64,000 bases of DNA from contig CM043962.1 in NCBI GenBank assembly GCA_014529385.2, positions 89,887,680 through 89,951,679 on the forward strand, given 5' to 3'. Below are positions 24,674 through 36,805 of this stretch, in pieces (the stretch's first letter is position 1; each line of letters begins with the position of its first letter). The stretch is from Adiantum capillus-veneris (Eukaryota; Streptophyta; Polypodiopsida; Polypodiales; Pteridaceae). The notes under the pieces are model-generated. The model had not been told where the DNA came from. It ran no database searches and saw only the letters and a program-made list of their open reading frames with translations. The translations under genes and the position numbers were made by a program.

Positions 24674-25641
24674 GTGCAAGAGAAGAAGCTTCTCCTTAAG
24701 CAAGCCCAACCTCCGATCTTTAAGGGCGGGGGGGCAAATGTGGAGAGAGATGCGGAAGTGTGGATGGAAGCCATGGAAGACTACTTTGAAGCTGCGCGGA
24801 CCCAACCCGTAAATCAGACCATGCTTGCGATGTTCCGCTTGACTGGCGATGCCAAGATATGGTGGAAGCAACATTGCAAGGACTTGGATATTAAAGGATC
24901 TTCCCAATCCTGGGAAGACATCAAAGTTTCAATAATGGGACGTTATTTACCACCTGCCTATAGGACCTTGAAGATGAATGAATTATTTTCACTTCGACAG
25001 AGCTGACTTCATTTGTCGAAGAATATTATGCAAAGTTTGTCACTCTTTGGAGATACGCTCCTAAGATGACCTTGGAACAAAAGGTGGCGAGGTTCTGCCA
25101 AGGGCTAATCGACCCTTTGAATACTCGATTGGAAGCTCTCAGGCCAACGACACTACAAGATGCCTTGTTGAGGGACAAACCTCTAGCTCTTGAAGTACAA
25201 AAGGTTAATCAGAATAGGAGGAATCATTGGGCAAAGAGGGCAAGGACAACTGCTTGGAATAACAGACCAGCCAACCAAGCATATGACCAACGTCCTATTA
25301 TGGCTACCAGCACAACCATGGAGTTCCCAGATGTTCGATGCTATGGTTGCGACGAGTATGGACATTATAGATCCAAGTGCCCCAGGAACATTCAGGCAAC
25401 CAACGCCAATGCCATACCCTTGAATACCCATGGGCGTGGCCAAGCTAATGGAAGAGAAGTACATGGAAGGATGAATAGAGGGCGAGGGCGTGGAGCTACC
25501 GCTCGAGTGAATGCCGCAGTGGTACAACCAACTGTGGGTGACGAAGCAGTGGAGAGAGAAACCCTACTTGCTGCAATTGACAACCCCAATGGTTGCAAGC
25601 AATACGCAGTCATTCATACACCAGGATCTCTCAGAGGTTAA
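24674..25641 (+). pseudogene. gag: Element B gag
   Basis: The capsid part starts near IFKGGGANVERDAEVWMEAM and contains RLTGDAKIWWKQH and SWEDIKVSIMGRYLP, typical of plant gypsy Retrotrans_gag domains. A 1-nt frameshift near 25000 separates it from SFVEEYYAKFVTLWRYAPKM...FCQGLIDPLN. The nucleocapsid has a canonical CX2CX4HX4C knuckle (CYGCDEYGHYRSKC, about 25351-25392), followed by Arg/Gly-rich sequence (GRMNRGRGRGATARV). It ends at TAA 25639-25641, in frame with the protease, so gag and pol were once a single polyprotein. Confidence 0.85.
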
Positions 25642-26088
25642 AAAGTTAACTTCCTTATAGATTGTGGTATTACTCTTTCATTTCTTTCACCCAGATGCAT
25701 GAGGAAGTTAAGGCTAGATAAGTATCCAACAAGCAAGCTAGTTGTAGAGTTAGAAAACGGCAAGGAAGTAGTATCTCAACATTTTGCAGGAAAAATTGAC
25801 TTTGATTTAGGGGGACACCCAACTTCTGCCCAATTTCGAACCCTACCCTTAGGATTCTTTGATGGGATACTAGGGATGGACTGGCTAAACCAAAATAGGG
25901 CCCACATACATTGTACACCAGGAAAATTTACCTTTACAGATAATTTGGATAATGAAGCCTTAATCCAGGGGGGAAATGGGAGACCTAGGGCTACTCTAGT
26001 TAAGGCCAACAGACTTTTGAAGGGATTAAAAAAGGGACACCAAATTTATGCGGTAAAGCTCAACAAAGTAGACCAAGCAGATACCTAA
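25642..26088 (+). pseudogene. Element B aspartic protease
   Basis: Same frame as gag and RT. The active-site strand is NFLIDCGITLSFLSP, where retropepsins have D-S/T-G-A; the residue after Asp is Cys here, so activity is doubtful. The fold continues with GKIDFDLGGHP and GILGMDWLNQNRAHIHC, the conserved ILGMDWL strand of plant gypsy proteases. It ends at TAA 26086-26088, probably a mutated CAA. Confidence 0.85.
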
Positions 26089-26103
26089 CTTCGACCAAAT
26101 TGG

Positions 26104-27783
26104 TTGAGGGAGTATGATGATGCATTACCAGAAGACCTTACGAATCTTCCGCCACATAGAGAGGTAGATCATGAGATTGAAACTATCCCTGGATGTGAAC
26201 ATATCTCAAAAAGACCTTATAAAATGTCACTTCCAGAGGCCATTGAACTCAAGGAACAACTTAGGCAACTCATTGAGCAAGGATTCATTCGACCCAGTAC
26301 TTCTCCTTGGGGTGCACCAGTTCTTTTCCAGAAGAAGAAGGACGGAACCTTAAGGTTATGCATAGATTACCGTGGACTGAACCAGGTAAGTGTCAAGAAC
26401 AAGTATCCAATTCCAAGGATTGACGAACTCTTGGACAGGCTCCACGGCGCCAAAATGTTTACAAAGATTGACCTAAGGTCAGGATATTACCAGATCAGGA
26501 TCAAGGAATCAGATATTCCAAAGATAGCTTTCAATACTAGGTATGGACACTACGAATTCACAATAATGTCTTTTGGTCTAACAAATGCTCCTGCAAGCTT
26601 CAATCGACTTATGCAGGATATTTTCTGACCTTACATGGGTGATTTTGTCTTGGTTTTCTTTGATAATATTCTGATCTATTCTAAGAACGAGGTAGACCAT
26701 GAAGAACATGTTCGCAAAGTACTTGATCTTCTTCGGGAACACCAACTTTACGCTAAAGAGAGCAAGTGCACTTTTTGCTCACCAAAGATCAACTATCTTG
26801 GATTTGTCATATCGGCTGAAGGGATCTCAGTAGACCCAGACAAAGTCAAGGATATCATTGATTGGCCTCAACCATCCACCGTCAACGAATTAAGAGGATT
26901 TCTTGGAATAATGGGTTGGTACAGGATTTTTGTCAAGGACTATGCACGTATTGCTGCACCTTTGACGAAACTCCTAAAGAAAGGAATGAGAATCGAATGG
27001 AAGACCAAGCACGAGTCTAGCTTTGCTAAGCTAAAAGAGTTCTTGGTCTCAGCTCCTATTTTAAAGCTTCAAGATTTCAGTAAGGAATTTGAAGTAGCGA
27101 CCGATGCTAGCAAATTTGCTCTAGGCGGAGTTCTTACTCAAGAAGGAAGACTAGTGGCGTATACTTCGTGAAAGCTGAGGGATCACGAGAAGAATTACCC
27201 TCCTCATGATTTGGAACTTTTAGCAGTTATACATGCGCTGAAGTTATGGAGACATTATCTTCTCGGACACAAGCTTCAGCTGGTTACAGACCACAAGAGC
27301 TTAAAATGGATTTTTACTCAACCTATTCTCAACATGCGACAACGACGATGGATAGAGCTATTACAGGAATATGACCTTGACATAAAGTATAGACCAGGAA
27401 AGGAAAATGCAGTTGCAAATGGCCTTAGCCGAAAATCCTTTCTCGGAGTTATCTCTATTCCAAATAACCCTATCTGGGATAGAATCAAGGAAGCATCCTT
27501 GGTGGATCCAGAGTACCAACGTATAGTATCATTAGTTCAACAGAATAAGATGCTTGAAGCTAAAGATTACTCTCTTATGGGAGGATGTCTTTACTACAGA
27601 CATAGACTCTGTGTACCCAGAGACCCAGCTCTAAAGAAGGCTATTCTGTATGAAGCACACGATAGCCCTACATCTAGACATCCAGGCTATGCTAAGACTC
27701 TTCATGCTATCAGGAGGAGTTACTTCTGGTCTGGAATGAAAGGAGACATACTTCGCTATGTGAGGCAATTTCTTTCTTGTTAG
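26104..27783 (+). pseudogene. pol: Element B reverse transcriptase, RNase H and integrase finger
   Basis: One frame with stops at 26626 (TGA), 27169 (TGA) and 27781 (TAG). [51 protein letters not shown]. The YXDD box reads FFDN (VFFDNILIYSK), so the second catalytic Asp is lost. RNase H: EVATDASKFALGG, ELLAVIHALK, TDHKSLKWI; the last motif reads VANGLSRK where ADALSRK is usual. The integrase finger has HDSPTSRHPGYAKT and YFWSGMKGDI, then FLSC-stop, so the last Cys pair is broken. Both Asp losses fit G-to-A changes. Confidence 0.9.
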
Positions 27784-28568
27784 CAGATAAAAGCTGAAAG
27801 GATTAAATTACCAGGACAACTTCAACCTCTTGACATACCCCAGATGAAATGGGAATGCATCATTATGGATTTTGTTATAGGATTACCTTCTACAGGAGGT
27901 TATAATTCTGTTTTTGTGGTTGTTGATATGATCACAAAAGTGGCTCATCTAATACCCGTAATGACAACCTTTACTGCTTCAGATGTTAGCCGGGTATTCA
28001 TCAAGGAGATTTTTAGGCTACATGGTCTACCGAAGCGTATCGTCAGTGATAGAGATGCCAAGTTTACATCAAAATTTTGGACTTCTCTTTTCCAATCTAT
28101 TGGGTCACAATTAGTTTTCAGTACAACGTATCATCCACAGACAGATAGGAAAAATGAAAGAGTTAATCAAGTCATCGAGGACATTCTCAGAGCCTATTGT
28201 TCGCAAGAACCAAAGAAGTGGTTACAATATCTACCTTTGGTGGAGTATGCTTATAATTCTTCCGAACACAGAAGCATTGGAATGTCACCCTTCAAAGCTC
28301 TTTATGGACAGGACTGTTTAGCACCACTGAACTTCTCAGATCCAACCATCAGGGTACAGAAGATGTTAGAAGATATGGAAGCACAGACTAGAGCTATTCG
28401 CCAGGACATTCAGGCCGCTCAGGATAGACAGAAGCACTATGCAGATAAGAATCGTTAAGAAAGAACTTTTAAAGAAGAGGATAAGGTTTTTCTACGAGTC
28501 CGACCAAAGAAAAGAATCTTATCACTAGGCAGATATAAGAAGCTAAGCCCAAGGTATTGTGGACCATT
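27784..28568 (+). pseudogene. Element B integrase core, cut by element C
   Basis: Continues the frame after TAG 27781. The DDE triad is visible: IIMDFVIGLPS (Asp), IVSDRDAKFTS (Asp) and QTDRKNERVNQ (Glu). KALYGQDC and the linker QDRQKHYADKNR follow, then TAA 28456-28458 and the C-terminal KVFLRVRPKKRI...KKLSPRYCGPF. There the truncated 5' LTR of element C begins. About 100 residues expected before the chromodomain are missing. Confidence 0.88.
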
Positions 28569-30165
<1,597 letters not shown>

Positions 30166-30166
30166 T

Positions 30167-30184
30167 TGGTATCAGAGCTCAAGG
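30167..30184 (+). promoter_or_regulatory. Element C primer binding site (initiator tRNA-Met)
   Basis: TGGTATCAGAGCTCAAGG one base after the LTR end, complementary to the initiator tRNA-Met 3' end. Confidence 0.9.
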
Positions 30185-30582
30185 TTTCTCTTTTCTTGCT
30201 CAAGAAGGGAGGTCCTCAAGTTAGCTACAAATGGTTGGTATTATTAATTGCCTGTGAGTAAGTAGAATAAGGATTTTTAAGCCTTGCAGTGCGCCTCCCT
30301 TTGTGCAGTTAATGGGGCATCACCGTTGAGAGCTATGGTCTTAATAGTGGAGTCCTATGGGGCTTGCCTACGGCTTAACCACTATTGAGCTATTAGAAGC
30401 TTGACAGGAGCCGGTGCTGTTTTGGTGTCGAAAGACCCTCTCTTCTATTCCTTGCAATTAATGGTATTCGAGCCGCGGGTACATTAGCTTGAGTGCTTTT
30501 TCTAAAGGGGTAAAGAGGAGTAGCAACTAGGGCTTGAAGTGCCTAAGTACACCTAAAAAGTTTACACCTAAAAGTTGCTAGA

Positions 30583-32427
30583 ATGGTTGACAATAGTAAA
30601 GAGAGTGAAATTAATGTTGATAACTTTGATTTTGCTCATGAGCAAGCTACTAATGATGCTTCAATGCTTGTTAACTATCTTGTTTCTAGGATTTAACAAG
30701 CCATGGGCAATCCATCTCTCCAAAGTGAAGTGCAGCGGCAACTCCGTGCTCACGGGATTCTCCAGGCTCATCACCATGAGGAGAGAACACCTAGGAAGCC
30801 TCCTTGTGAGACTGCCAAAAGAGGTCTCTCTCCGATTCGGGAAGAAGAAGAGAATCCATATGAAGGGCTCAAGAATTTACTTCTTGATGATGCATCTCCT
30901 TCCCAAAGGAGAACTCAAGAGCCTCCACCGAAGGAACGAGAAAGAAGCGAGTCTCCTGCCACCTCGGCGGAGATGGCTCCACGAAGATGGCGGGCTAAAC
31001 GCTCTCCATCACCACCAAAGCGGAGAAGACCATCACACTCTTCTCCACGCCATAATTCAAAGAGGGATGATAAAAAGCAAGAGAAGAAAAAGGCGAGAAA
31101 GAGGACACCCTCTTCTCCATCTTCTTCATCCTCTTCCTCTTATGAAAGCTATGGTGAAGACGACAAAGATCAAGACAAGAAAAAGGCAAGAAAGAGGTCA
31201 CTCTCTTCTCCACCTTCTTCAAATTCTTCACCTTCTGAAGAAAGTGATAGTGCAACCTTTGAACCATCAAAAAGAAGAGGCCATAGGAAATCCTATGCCG
31301 CATGGAAGAGGTCGTCCAAGTTGAAGAAATTCAAAGAGGGAGGGAAGAGCATCTCTTTCCTTACCTATGATGGTACCTTTGGTGCTACGGACAAATTCTT
31401 GGCCTTTATCCAACAATTCGATGCGACGTTTGGAGATGAGGGCTTCACGGAGTCCTCTAAGCTACGCCATGTAGCTATGCACTTTCAAAAGTCCGCCAGA
31501 CAATGGTTGTCTAGCCTACGAGCCAATGGTGAAGCTCCCCGAACATGGAAAGCTTTAAGAGCTTCCATTATGAAGCAGTTTTTGGCCACCGATGCCAAAG
31601 ACAAAGTACTCACCGAATGGCGAAGCTTAAAGCTCTCTCCCAATGAATCCATCCACAAATATGTAGACAAGTTTTGGGACTTACAACTCAAAGCCACTGT
31701 CTTCAAAAAGTTGGATGTTGGAGAGCAAAAGCAACAATTTTGTGCGGGCTTAACCGAAGAAATGGCGGAGTATGTCAACTCCCAAAGGCCACGTACCATA
31801 TCGGCGGTAATACACCATACTATGGTGGCCTCTCGAATCAGTTTCCAAACGGGGGCTAAAAGAAATAATAAGCCCCCGGAAAACAAGGGTTCCAATGAGC
31901 CTAAGGGGAAGGACAATGTCCAAAAGTCTCCTAAGGGCAACTCCAACAAAGCTAAAGAGAAGGGAGTTTACAAAGGTAAGAATAAACTCTCTCCTGAAGA
32001 GCTTGAGCGTTATCGTAAGGATAACCGGTGTTTCAAGTGCGGCGAACAAGGGCATGCGTACCGCACTTGTCCCCAAAAGAACAACCGCCAAGATTCTCCT
32101 AGAGCTTCCTTGGTTGAAATCCAAGAGGAGGAGACTCACCAAACTCACCACAAAGGATCTCCTCTATGCCATGCTTGGGGAAAGGTAAGAGAACATGATG
32201 CTTTTATTCTCTTTGACCCTGGTTCTCCTCACAATTTTATATCTATAGAGTTGGCCACCAAGATAGGAATACAATCCTACGAGATGGGAGATGTCCTACC
32301 CGCAGACAGTGCCTTCAAGGGGCGAGAATCTTCAGTCACTCCCTTAATCGGGAAATTGAGGCTTCATGTCCAAGCTATGTGGACAAAGAGGACTTCTTTA
32401 TCTCTCCTCTCAAGCATGAGGATGTAA
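30583..32427 (+). pseudogene. gag: Element C gag and start of protease
   Basis: The ATG at 30583 is preferred over 30703 because the same frame runs from it (MVDNSKESEINVDNFDF...) with one TAA at 30694-30696 (context RI-stop-QA, likely CAA). A Ser/Lys/Arg-rich stretch (about 30960-31320) is followed by the capsid domain: FDATFGDEGF, MHFQKSARQWLSSL, TWKALRASIMKQF. The knuckle is canonical CX2CX4HX4C (CFKCGEQGHAYRTC, about 32029-32070). The protease active-site strand follows as AFILFDPGSPHNFIS, with D-P-G for D-S/T-G. A frameshift near 32380 sends the rest of the protease into the next frame. Confidence 0.88.
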
Positions 32428-34496
32428 TCCTAGGGGCACCATGGTTTGACCGCCTGGCTGCCGATGTTAAATTTCCTGAAAGGAGAATCTCCTTTAAGTT
32501 CAGGGAAAAAGACATGTATATAGATGCTAAGGAAATGGGTAACACCATCCCCATTGTACATACACCAGCTTTCAACAAGTCAATAAAGAGCTCTATTTTG
32601 GTGTACATGATTTTTGTTAAAGACTCTCAAAGTGAACCTAATGCTTTAGCAAAAGAAAATAAAAGCAACCAAAAGGAATTAGAGTTATCCAATTTTCTCA
32701 AGGGGATTCAAGATGTTTTTATTGATGACATCCCTTGTGAGCTACCTCCTAAACGAGGTAATGATGACCATGCAATTGAACTTCTTCCAGGAAGTTCACC
32801 GCCTAACAAACCTCCTTATAGAGTTTCTCAAGCTCAACAAGAGGAGATTGTGCGGCAAGTGCATGAGTTAGTTGAGAAGGGTATGGTTAGGCCAAGCTCA
32901 TCTCCATTTTGCTCACCTGTGCTACTAGTGCAAAAGAAAGACGGCACATATCGTATGTGTGTCTACTATAGAGCACTAAATAGGATCACTATCAAAAATA
33001 GGTTTCCCGTTCCACGGGTAGAAGAACTATTTGATAAGCTACAAGGATCGACCTACTTCAGTAGGATTGACCTAAAAAGTGGCTATCATCAAATAAGGAT
33101 AGTTGATCAAGACATTGTAAAGACCGCATTTCGCACCACATTTGGTCTTTACAAATACATTGTCATGCCTTTTGGCCTGATCAATGCACCAGCCACATTC
33201 AATCGCTTGATGGAGAAGCTGTTCAGGCCTCATCGAACCTTCACTGGAGTGTTCTTTGATGATATTATCATCTACTCTAATTCATTGGAGGAACACAAGC
33301 AACACCTCCAGGTAATATTTCAAGTTTTGAGAGAGACTAAACTTTATGTTAATCGAAAGAAAAGTGAATTTTTCTTGCAAGAGATTCAGTATTTAGGTCA
33401 TATTATCTCTCAAGATGGCATCCAAATGGATCCATCAAAGTTAGAGGTAATAAAAGGATGGCCTAAACCAAGGAATCTTCATGAACTAAGAAGCTTTAGA
33501 GGTATGTGTGCATACTATAGACGCTTCATAGAAAAGTTATCACAAATTGCGGGACCATTACATGACCTAACAAAGAAAAGTGTTAGGTATACATGGTCTG
33601 CTAAGGAGAACAATGCTTTCGAAAAGCTTATCTCTCAACCTCTGCTTACACTACCGGATCTCTCAAAACCATTTGAGGTCCAATCTGATGCTTGTGGTGA
33701 TTGCCTTGGAGCTGTTTTGCTTCAAGAAGGGCACGCCATAGGCTATGAGAGTCGAAGGCTCCACTCTGTTGAGCAAGCTCTAGGCATATACGAAAAGGAA
33801 CTCCTTGCAGTTCTACATGCCTTAGACTCATGGAAGCACTATTTATTGGGGACTCCTTTCATCCTTCAAACGGATCACCAAAGTCTTAAGTACTTCATAA
33901 CGCAGACCAAGCTCTCCGACAAACAAATGAGGTGGGCAAATTTCCTTTCGCAATTTCATTTTCATATTGCTCACATTTCTGACAAGCATAATCAAGTAGC
34001 TGATGCACTCTCAAGACGGCCGAGAGTGAATGTGGTTTCCATAGCAACTCACAATGATCTATCTTCAATGATAGATGAGTATGCTATTGATCCTGATTTT
34101 AAAGATGTGATTTCATCCCTTGCATTAGGGAAGAAAGAAGAACCATTTACTTTACAAGATGGTTATCTTCTCTATGGCAATAGACTATGCGTTACTAACT
34201 CACTACGTGAGAAAGTAATGTATGAATCTCATGCTCCACCTTATGCGGGGCATAGAGGGATTCAGTCTACCTTAAAGGGAATTGAAACATATTTCTATTG
34301 TCCTACCATGAAAGTGAACATACAAGAGTATGTTTCCAAATGTGTGGTATGCCAAAAGAAAAATTTGATAGAGGGAAGCAACTTGGATTGCTTCAACCCT
34401 TGCCAATCCCTAATTCACCATGGGAGAGCATATCCGTGGACTTTATCTTTGGATTGCCTAAGTCTATCCATGGGAATACGGGAATATGGACAATAG
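32379..34496 (+). CDS. pol: Element C protease end, reverse transcriptase, RNase H and integrase finger
   Basis: 705 codons without a stop. Protease end: DVILGAPWFDRL. RT: GMVRPSSSPFCSPVLLV, SRIDLKSGYHQIRI, FGLINAPATF and an intact FFDD box (GVFFDDIIIYS). RNase H: EVQSDACGDCLGAVL, EKELLAVLHALDSWKHYL, LQTDHQSLKYF and QVADALSRR, all acidic residues kept. The integrase HHCC finger is complete: His-X-His in the HAPPYAGHRG region and CVVC. It is the best-preserved pol in the window. A frameshift near 34370 moves the integrase core to another frame, so the last ~40 residues of this ORF are out-of-frame translation. Confidence 0.9.
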   Translation: MDKEDFFISPLKHEDVILGAPWFDRLAADVKFPERRISFKFREKDMYIDAKEMGNTIPIVHTPAFNKSIKSSILVYMIFVKDSQSEPNALAKENKSNQKELELSNFLKGIQDVFIDDIPCELPPKRGNDDHAIELLPGSSPPNKPPYRVSQAQQEEIVRQVHELVEKGMVRPSSSPFCSPVLLVQKKDGTYRMCVYYRALNRITIKNRFPVPRVEELFDKLQGSTYFSRIDLKSGYHQIRIVDQDIVKTAFRTTFGLYKYIVMPFGLINAPATFNRLMEKLFRPHRTFTGVFFDDIIIYSNSLEEHKQHLQVIFQVLRETKLYVNRKKSEFFLQEIQYLGHIISQDGIQMDPSKLEVIKGWPKPRNLHELRSFRGMCAYYRRFIEKLSQIAGPLHDLTKKSVRYTWSAKENNAFEKLISQPLLTLPDLSKPFEVQSDACGDCLGAVLLQEGHAIGYESRRLHSVEQALGIYEKELLAVLHALDSWKHYLLGTPFILQTDHQSLKYFITQTKLSDKQMRWANFLSQFHFHIAHISDKHNQVADALSRRPRVNVVSIATHNDLSSMIDEYAIDPDFKDVISSLALGKKEEPFTLQDGYLLYGNRLCVTNSLREKVMYESHAPPYAGHRGIQSTLKGIETYFYCPTMKVNIQEYVSKCVVCQKKNLIEGSNLDCFNPCQSLIHHGRAYPWTLSLDCLSLSMGIREYGQ

Positions 34497-34934
34497 TAGA
34501 CAGGTTCAGTAAACAAGCTCATTTTATACCTGTCAAAAAGACTATCAAAGCCCATCAAATGGCAACCCTCTTCATTTCACAAATCTTCAAGTAACATGGC
34601 TTGCCAATGTCCATAGTGTCGGATAGAGATCCTAGAATGACCAGTAATTTCTGGAAGGGTCTCTTTGAGAATTTAGGGACAAGGCTAAACTTCTCTTTGG
34701 CCTATCATCCACAAACGGATGGCCAAAGTGAAATAGCTAACCTAACCATTCTCGATCTACTAAAAGCCTATGTAACGGAAGTAGATCAAAGATCCTAATG
34801 GGAGAAGTACTTACCCTTAGTGGAGTATGCTTACAATAACACTGTACATACTTCCACGGGAAAAGAACCTTTCGAGGTAATTGAGGGAAGATCAAAAAGT
34901 CCCTTGCTACTTAAGGTACATGGGAAGATCTTCG
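34370..34934 (+). pseudogene. Element C integrase core
   Basis: Frame +1 from pol. The DDE triad is intact: SVDFIFGLPKS, IVSDRDPRMTS and GQSEIANLTI. TAA at 34592-34594 (FK-stop-HGL) and 34796-34798 (RS-stop-WEK) interrupt it. LPLVEYAYNN and EPFEVIEG follow, and the reading ends at KVHGKIFA, where foreign sequence begins (34935). Confidence 0.88.
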
Positions 34935-34981
34935 CTTTACTCCTCTCGTTGTCGCCTAGCTGCCCATACAACTAGGTATGT

Positions 34982-35100
34982 CCACCGCATACAAAGCACG
35001 ACATGGACACTCCCACCGCATAGAAAGAAAGACGTGGGTTCCCACCGCATAGAAAGCAATTCATGGGTATCCACCGCATAAAAAGCAAGTCGTGGATTCA
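34982..35100 (-). repeat. Four tandem ~30-bp repeats
   Basis: Units start at 34982, 35013, 35042 and 35071, each beginning (C)CCACCGCATA(C/G/A)AAAG and ending near CGTGG. The inverted copy at about 40524-40650 has the same four units. Confidence 0.85.
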
Positions 35101-35767
35101 AGAACTCTTAATGAGGAACTCTGCCCCCTGTGAGCAGTAGGGGGGTCATGACTGATTCAACATTGGAAATAAAATGAACATGTCGAGCTAAATTTTTCCT
35201 AGCAGACATTCTTTCCTATTGCAAACAACATACCCATCAATCATTTCTTTCGTACTTTAAACTTTAATATACAAATGAGTTCAGTGCCGAGGTTTCCGTC
35301 GGATTTCTCCAACATGTTTTGGGGATATGTTCATTCCTAGCTAAACGTGTGCAATGTTAATTCAAACGACTTGAATAAAATTATGACCTACCTCTTCCAT
35401 TTCTTCGTCAATGACCCGTGAGATGGCCGGTATTTGTTCGTCCATGGGAGCTTTTCCCTTTCCATTGACATTGCTTGTTCCCGCCTCGCGGTCGTGGGCA
35501 CCACCAAAGCGAGTTCTCTTAACCGGGGCACTATAGAGAGTGTGTTACTTAGTATGCAATGGAAAGATAGATAGCCCTAGAGTGATGGGCGTATATACAA
35601 TGCTCTGGGGAAAAAACCTCCTAAAGAGGGAAAAAATGCCTCGGCGGTCCTAGTGTGTTCACACACATCACTACCACATGTATATGGTAACAAATCCCCC
35701 CTAGAGTGAGGCGGTGAACGAGAGATGGCACATGAGTAAAGGGAAGTGCCATGCCCTGAGGACATGA

Positions 35768-35950
35768 TCAATCCACAAAGGGGAGTAAGCCCAAAGCTTT
35801 GCGTAAAGCTTCAAGCTTCTCACGAAACAATGCCTTTATGAAAAGATCTGCAAGGTTTTCCTGTGTTGGCACATAAGCCAAGCTGATCTCTCCTGCTGAG
35901 AGCCACTCCCTGACATAGTGGTAATGCACCTCAATGTGCTTTGTGAAGGC
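35768..35950 (-). pseudogene. Ty1/copia RNase H C-terminal fragment
   Basis: Reads FTKHIEVHYHYVREWLSAG, then AYVPTQENLADLFIKAL and EKLEALRKALGLLPFVD, the standard C-terminus of plant copia polyproteins (KHIE...H..R, QxADxxTK-like). Ile replaces the usual Thr in LFTKAL. It is only the last ~60 residues, so a 3'-truncated or recombined copy. The Met-starting extension toward 36046 is antisense of element C, not copia. Confidence 0.85.
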
Positions 35951-36449
35951 TGCTGCTGACAAGCACAGAAGAGCCCAAGATTTTAAAGAAAATGATTGGG
36001 TCTTGTTAAAGTTTCCCAAGGCTTGATTAAGGCACACAACGGGCAAGAATCCTACAGGCCACCAAAAGTACTATGATAAACTAACAAAAAGGTACTACGG
36101 TCCCTTCCAGATTCTTAGGCCAATCAACGAGATGGCCTATCAACTCAAGTTGCCGAATCATTGGCTCATACACAATGCTTTCCATGTGAGCCTATTAAAG
36201 CCTTACAAAGGAGAGCCACCTCAAGAACCAACTATTGAAGACCCACCGGAGATCGAGGAGCAAGAGGAGGTGCTGCAGCCCGAGTCCATTCTCCGACATG
36301 AAGACAAGGTATTAAGAGGCGATAAGACTATCCGACGATATCTTATTAAGTTTAAGAATTATCCTTTTGAAGATGCTAGATGGATGCAAGGCATACAATT
36401 AAAGGATAACCTAAACCTTGTCAATGCTTACAATGCTTCCCAAGAGTAA
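35951..36449 (+). pseudogene. Element C integrase C-terminus and chromodomain
   Basis: Element C resumes with ADKHRRAQDFKENDWVLL, TAG-type stop in KFPKA-stop-LRH, then [20 protein letters not shown] and [21 protein letters not shown]. The chromodomain follows ([35 protein letters not shown]), placing C among chromoviruses. In active elements this domain steers integration to chromatin marks. The usual aromatic-cage context W..C/E..TWE is altered to ARWMQG. Confidence 0.85.
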
Positions 36450-36805
36450 GCAAATGTACAAAATGTTAAAAATGAACAAAGTTTTTGTCTTATAAGACTC
36501 TCTTTTTCTTTATTTGTGCACAAAAATGAAGTAGTATGCATGCTTAGATCAAGTTTGCGGAGACGACGTCTCCCAAACACCAAGTAGAGCTTGTCACTCT
36601 ACTATCGAAGACTGATAGGACTAATGTGCAGACATGCTTGCGGCAGCCTCAGGCTCTCAAGTGCCAAATGGACTAGTCATCCATTGTGGAATGATGTCGT
36701 AGGGTAACATAGGGATCCTCTACCCGCTAAGAAAAGGACTCATGAATATGATTTATCTTCTCTACACCATAGTTGAGGACGACTATGATTTCAAGAGAGA
36801 GGTAA
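36450..36805 (+). other. Element C 3' untranslated region with polypurine tract
   Basis: No ORF. It ends with AAGAGAGAGG (36793-36802), taken as the polypurine tract, just before TGTCATAATAATC. This placement, not the later TGTGGGG at 36868, gives the full LTR start. Confidence 0.6.

Larger units (their letters stand above)
34935..35950 (-). mobile_element. Chimeric copia-derived insert in element C
   Basis: Minus-strand order: tail of a Ty1/copia RNase H (35950-35768), a purine-rich tract (AGGGGGGA, about 35696-35703), a possible LTR start TGTTACC, then a module of about 595 bp (35529-34936) that also occurs at 40096-40689. The module carries a 57-codon ORF and four ~30-bp tandem repeats. 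No target duplication is evident, and about 35 codons of integrase seem to be missing at the site. Confidence 0.7.

Noticed and set aside
30167-30184. tRNA-like sequence
   Set aside because: This and 23810-23825 and 42853-42870 are retroelement primer binding sites complementary to tRNA ends, without a cloverleaf. No tRNA gene was recognised.
35768-36046. 92-codon minus-strand ORF as one gene
   Set aside because: Only the part below 35950 is copia RNase H. The N-terminal third is antisense to element C (DKHRRAQDFKENDW frame).
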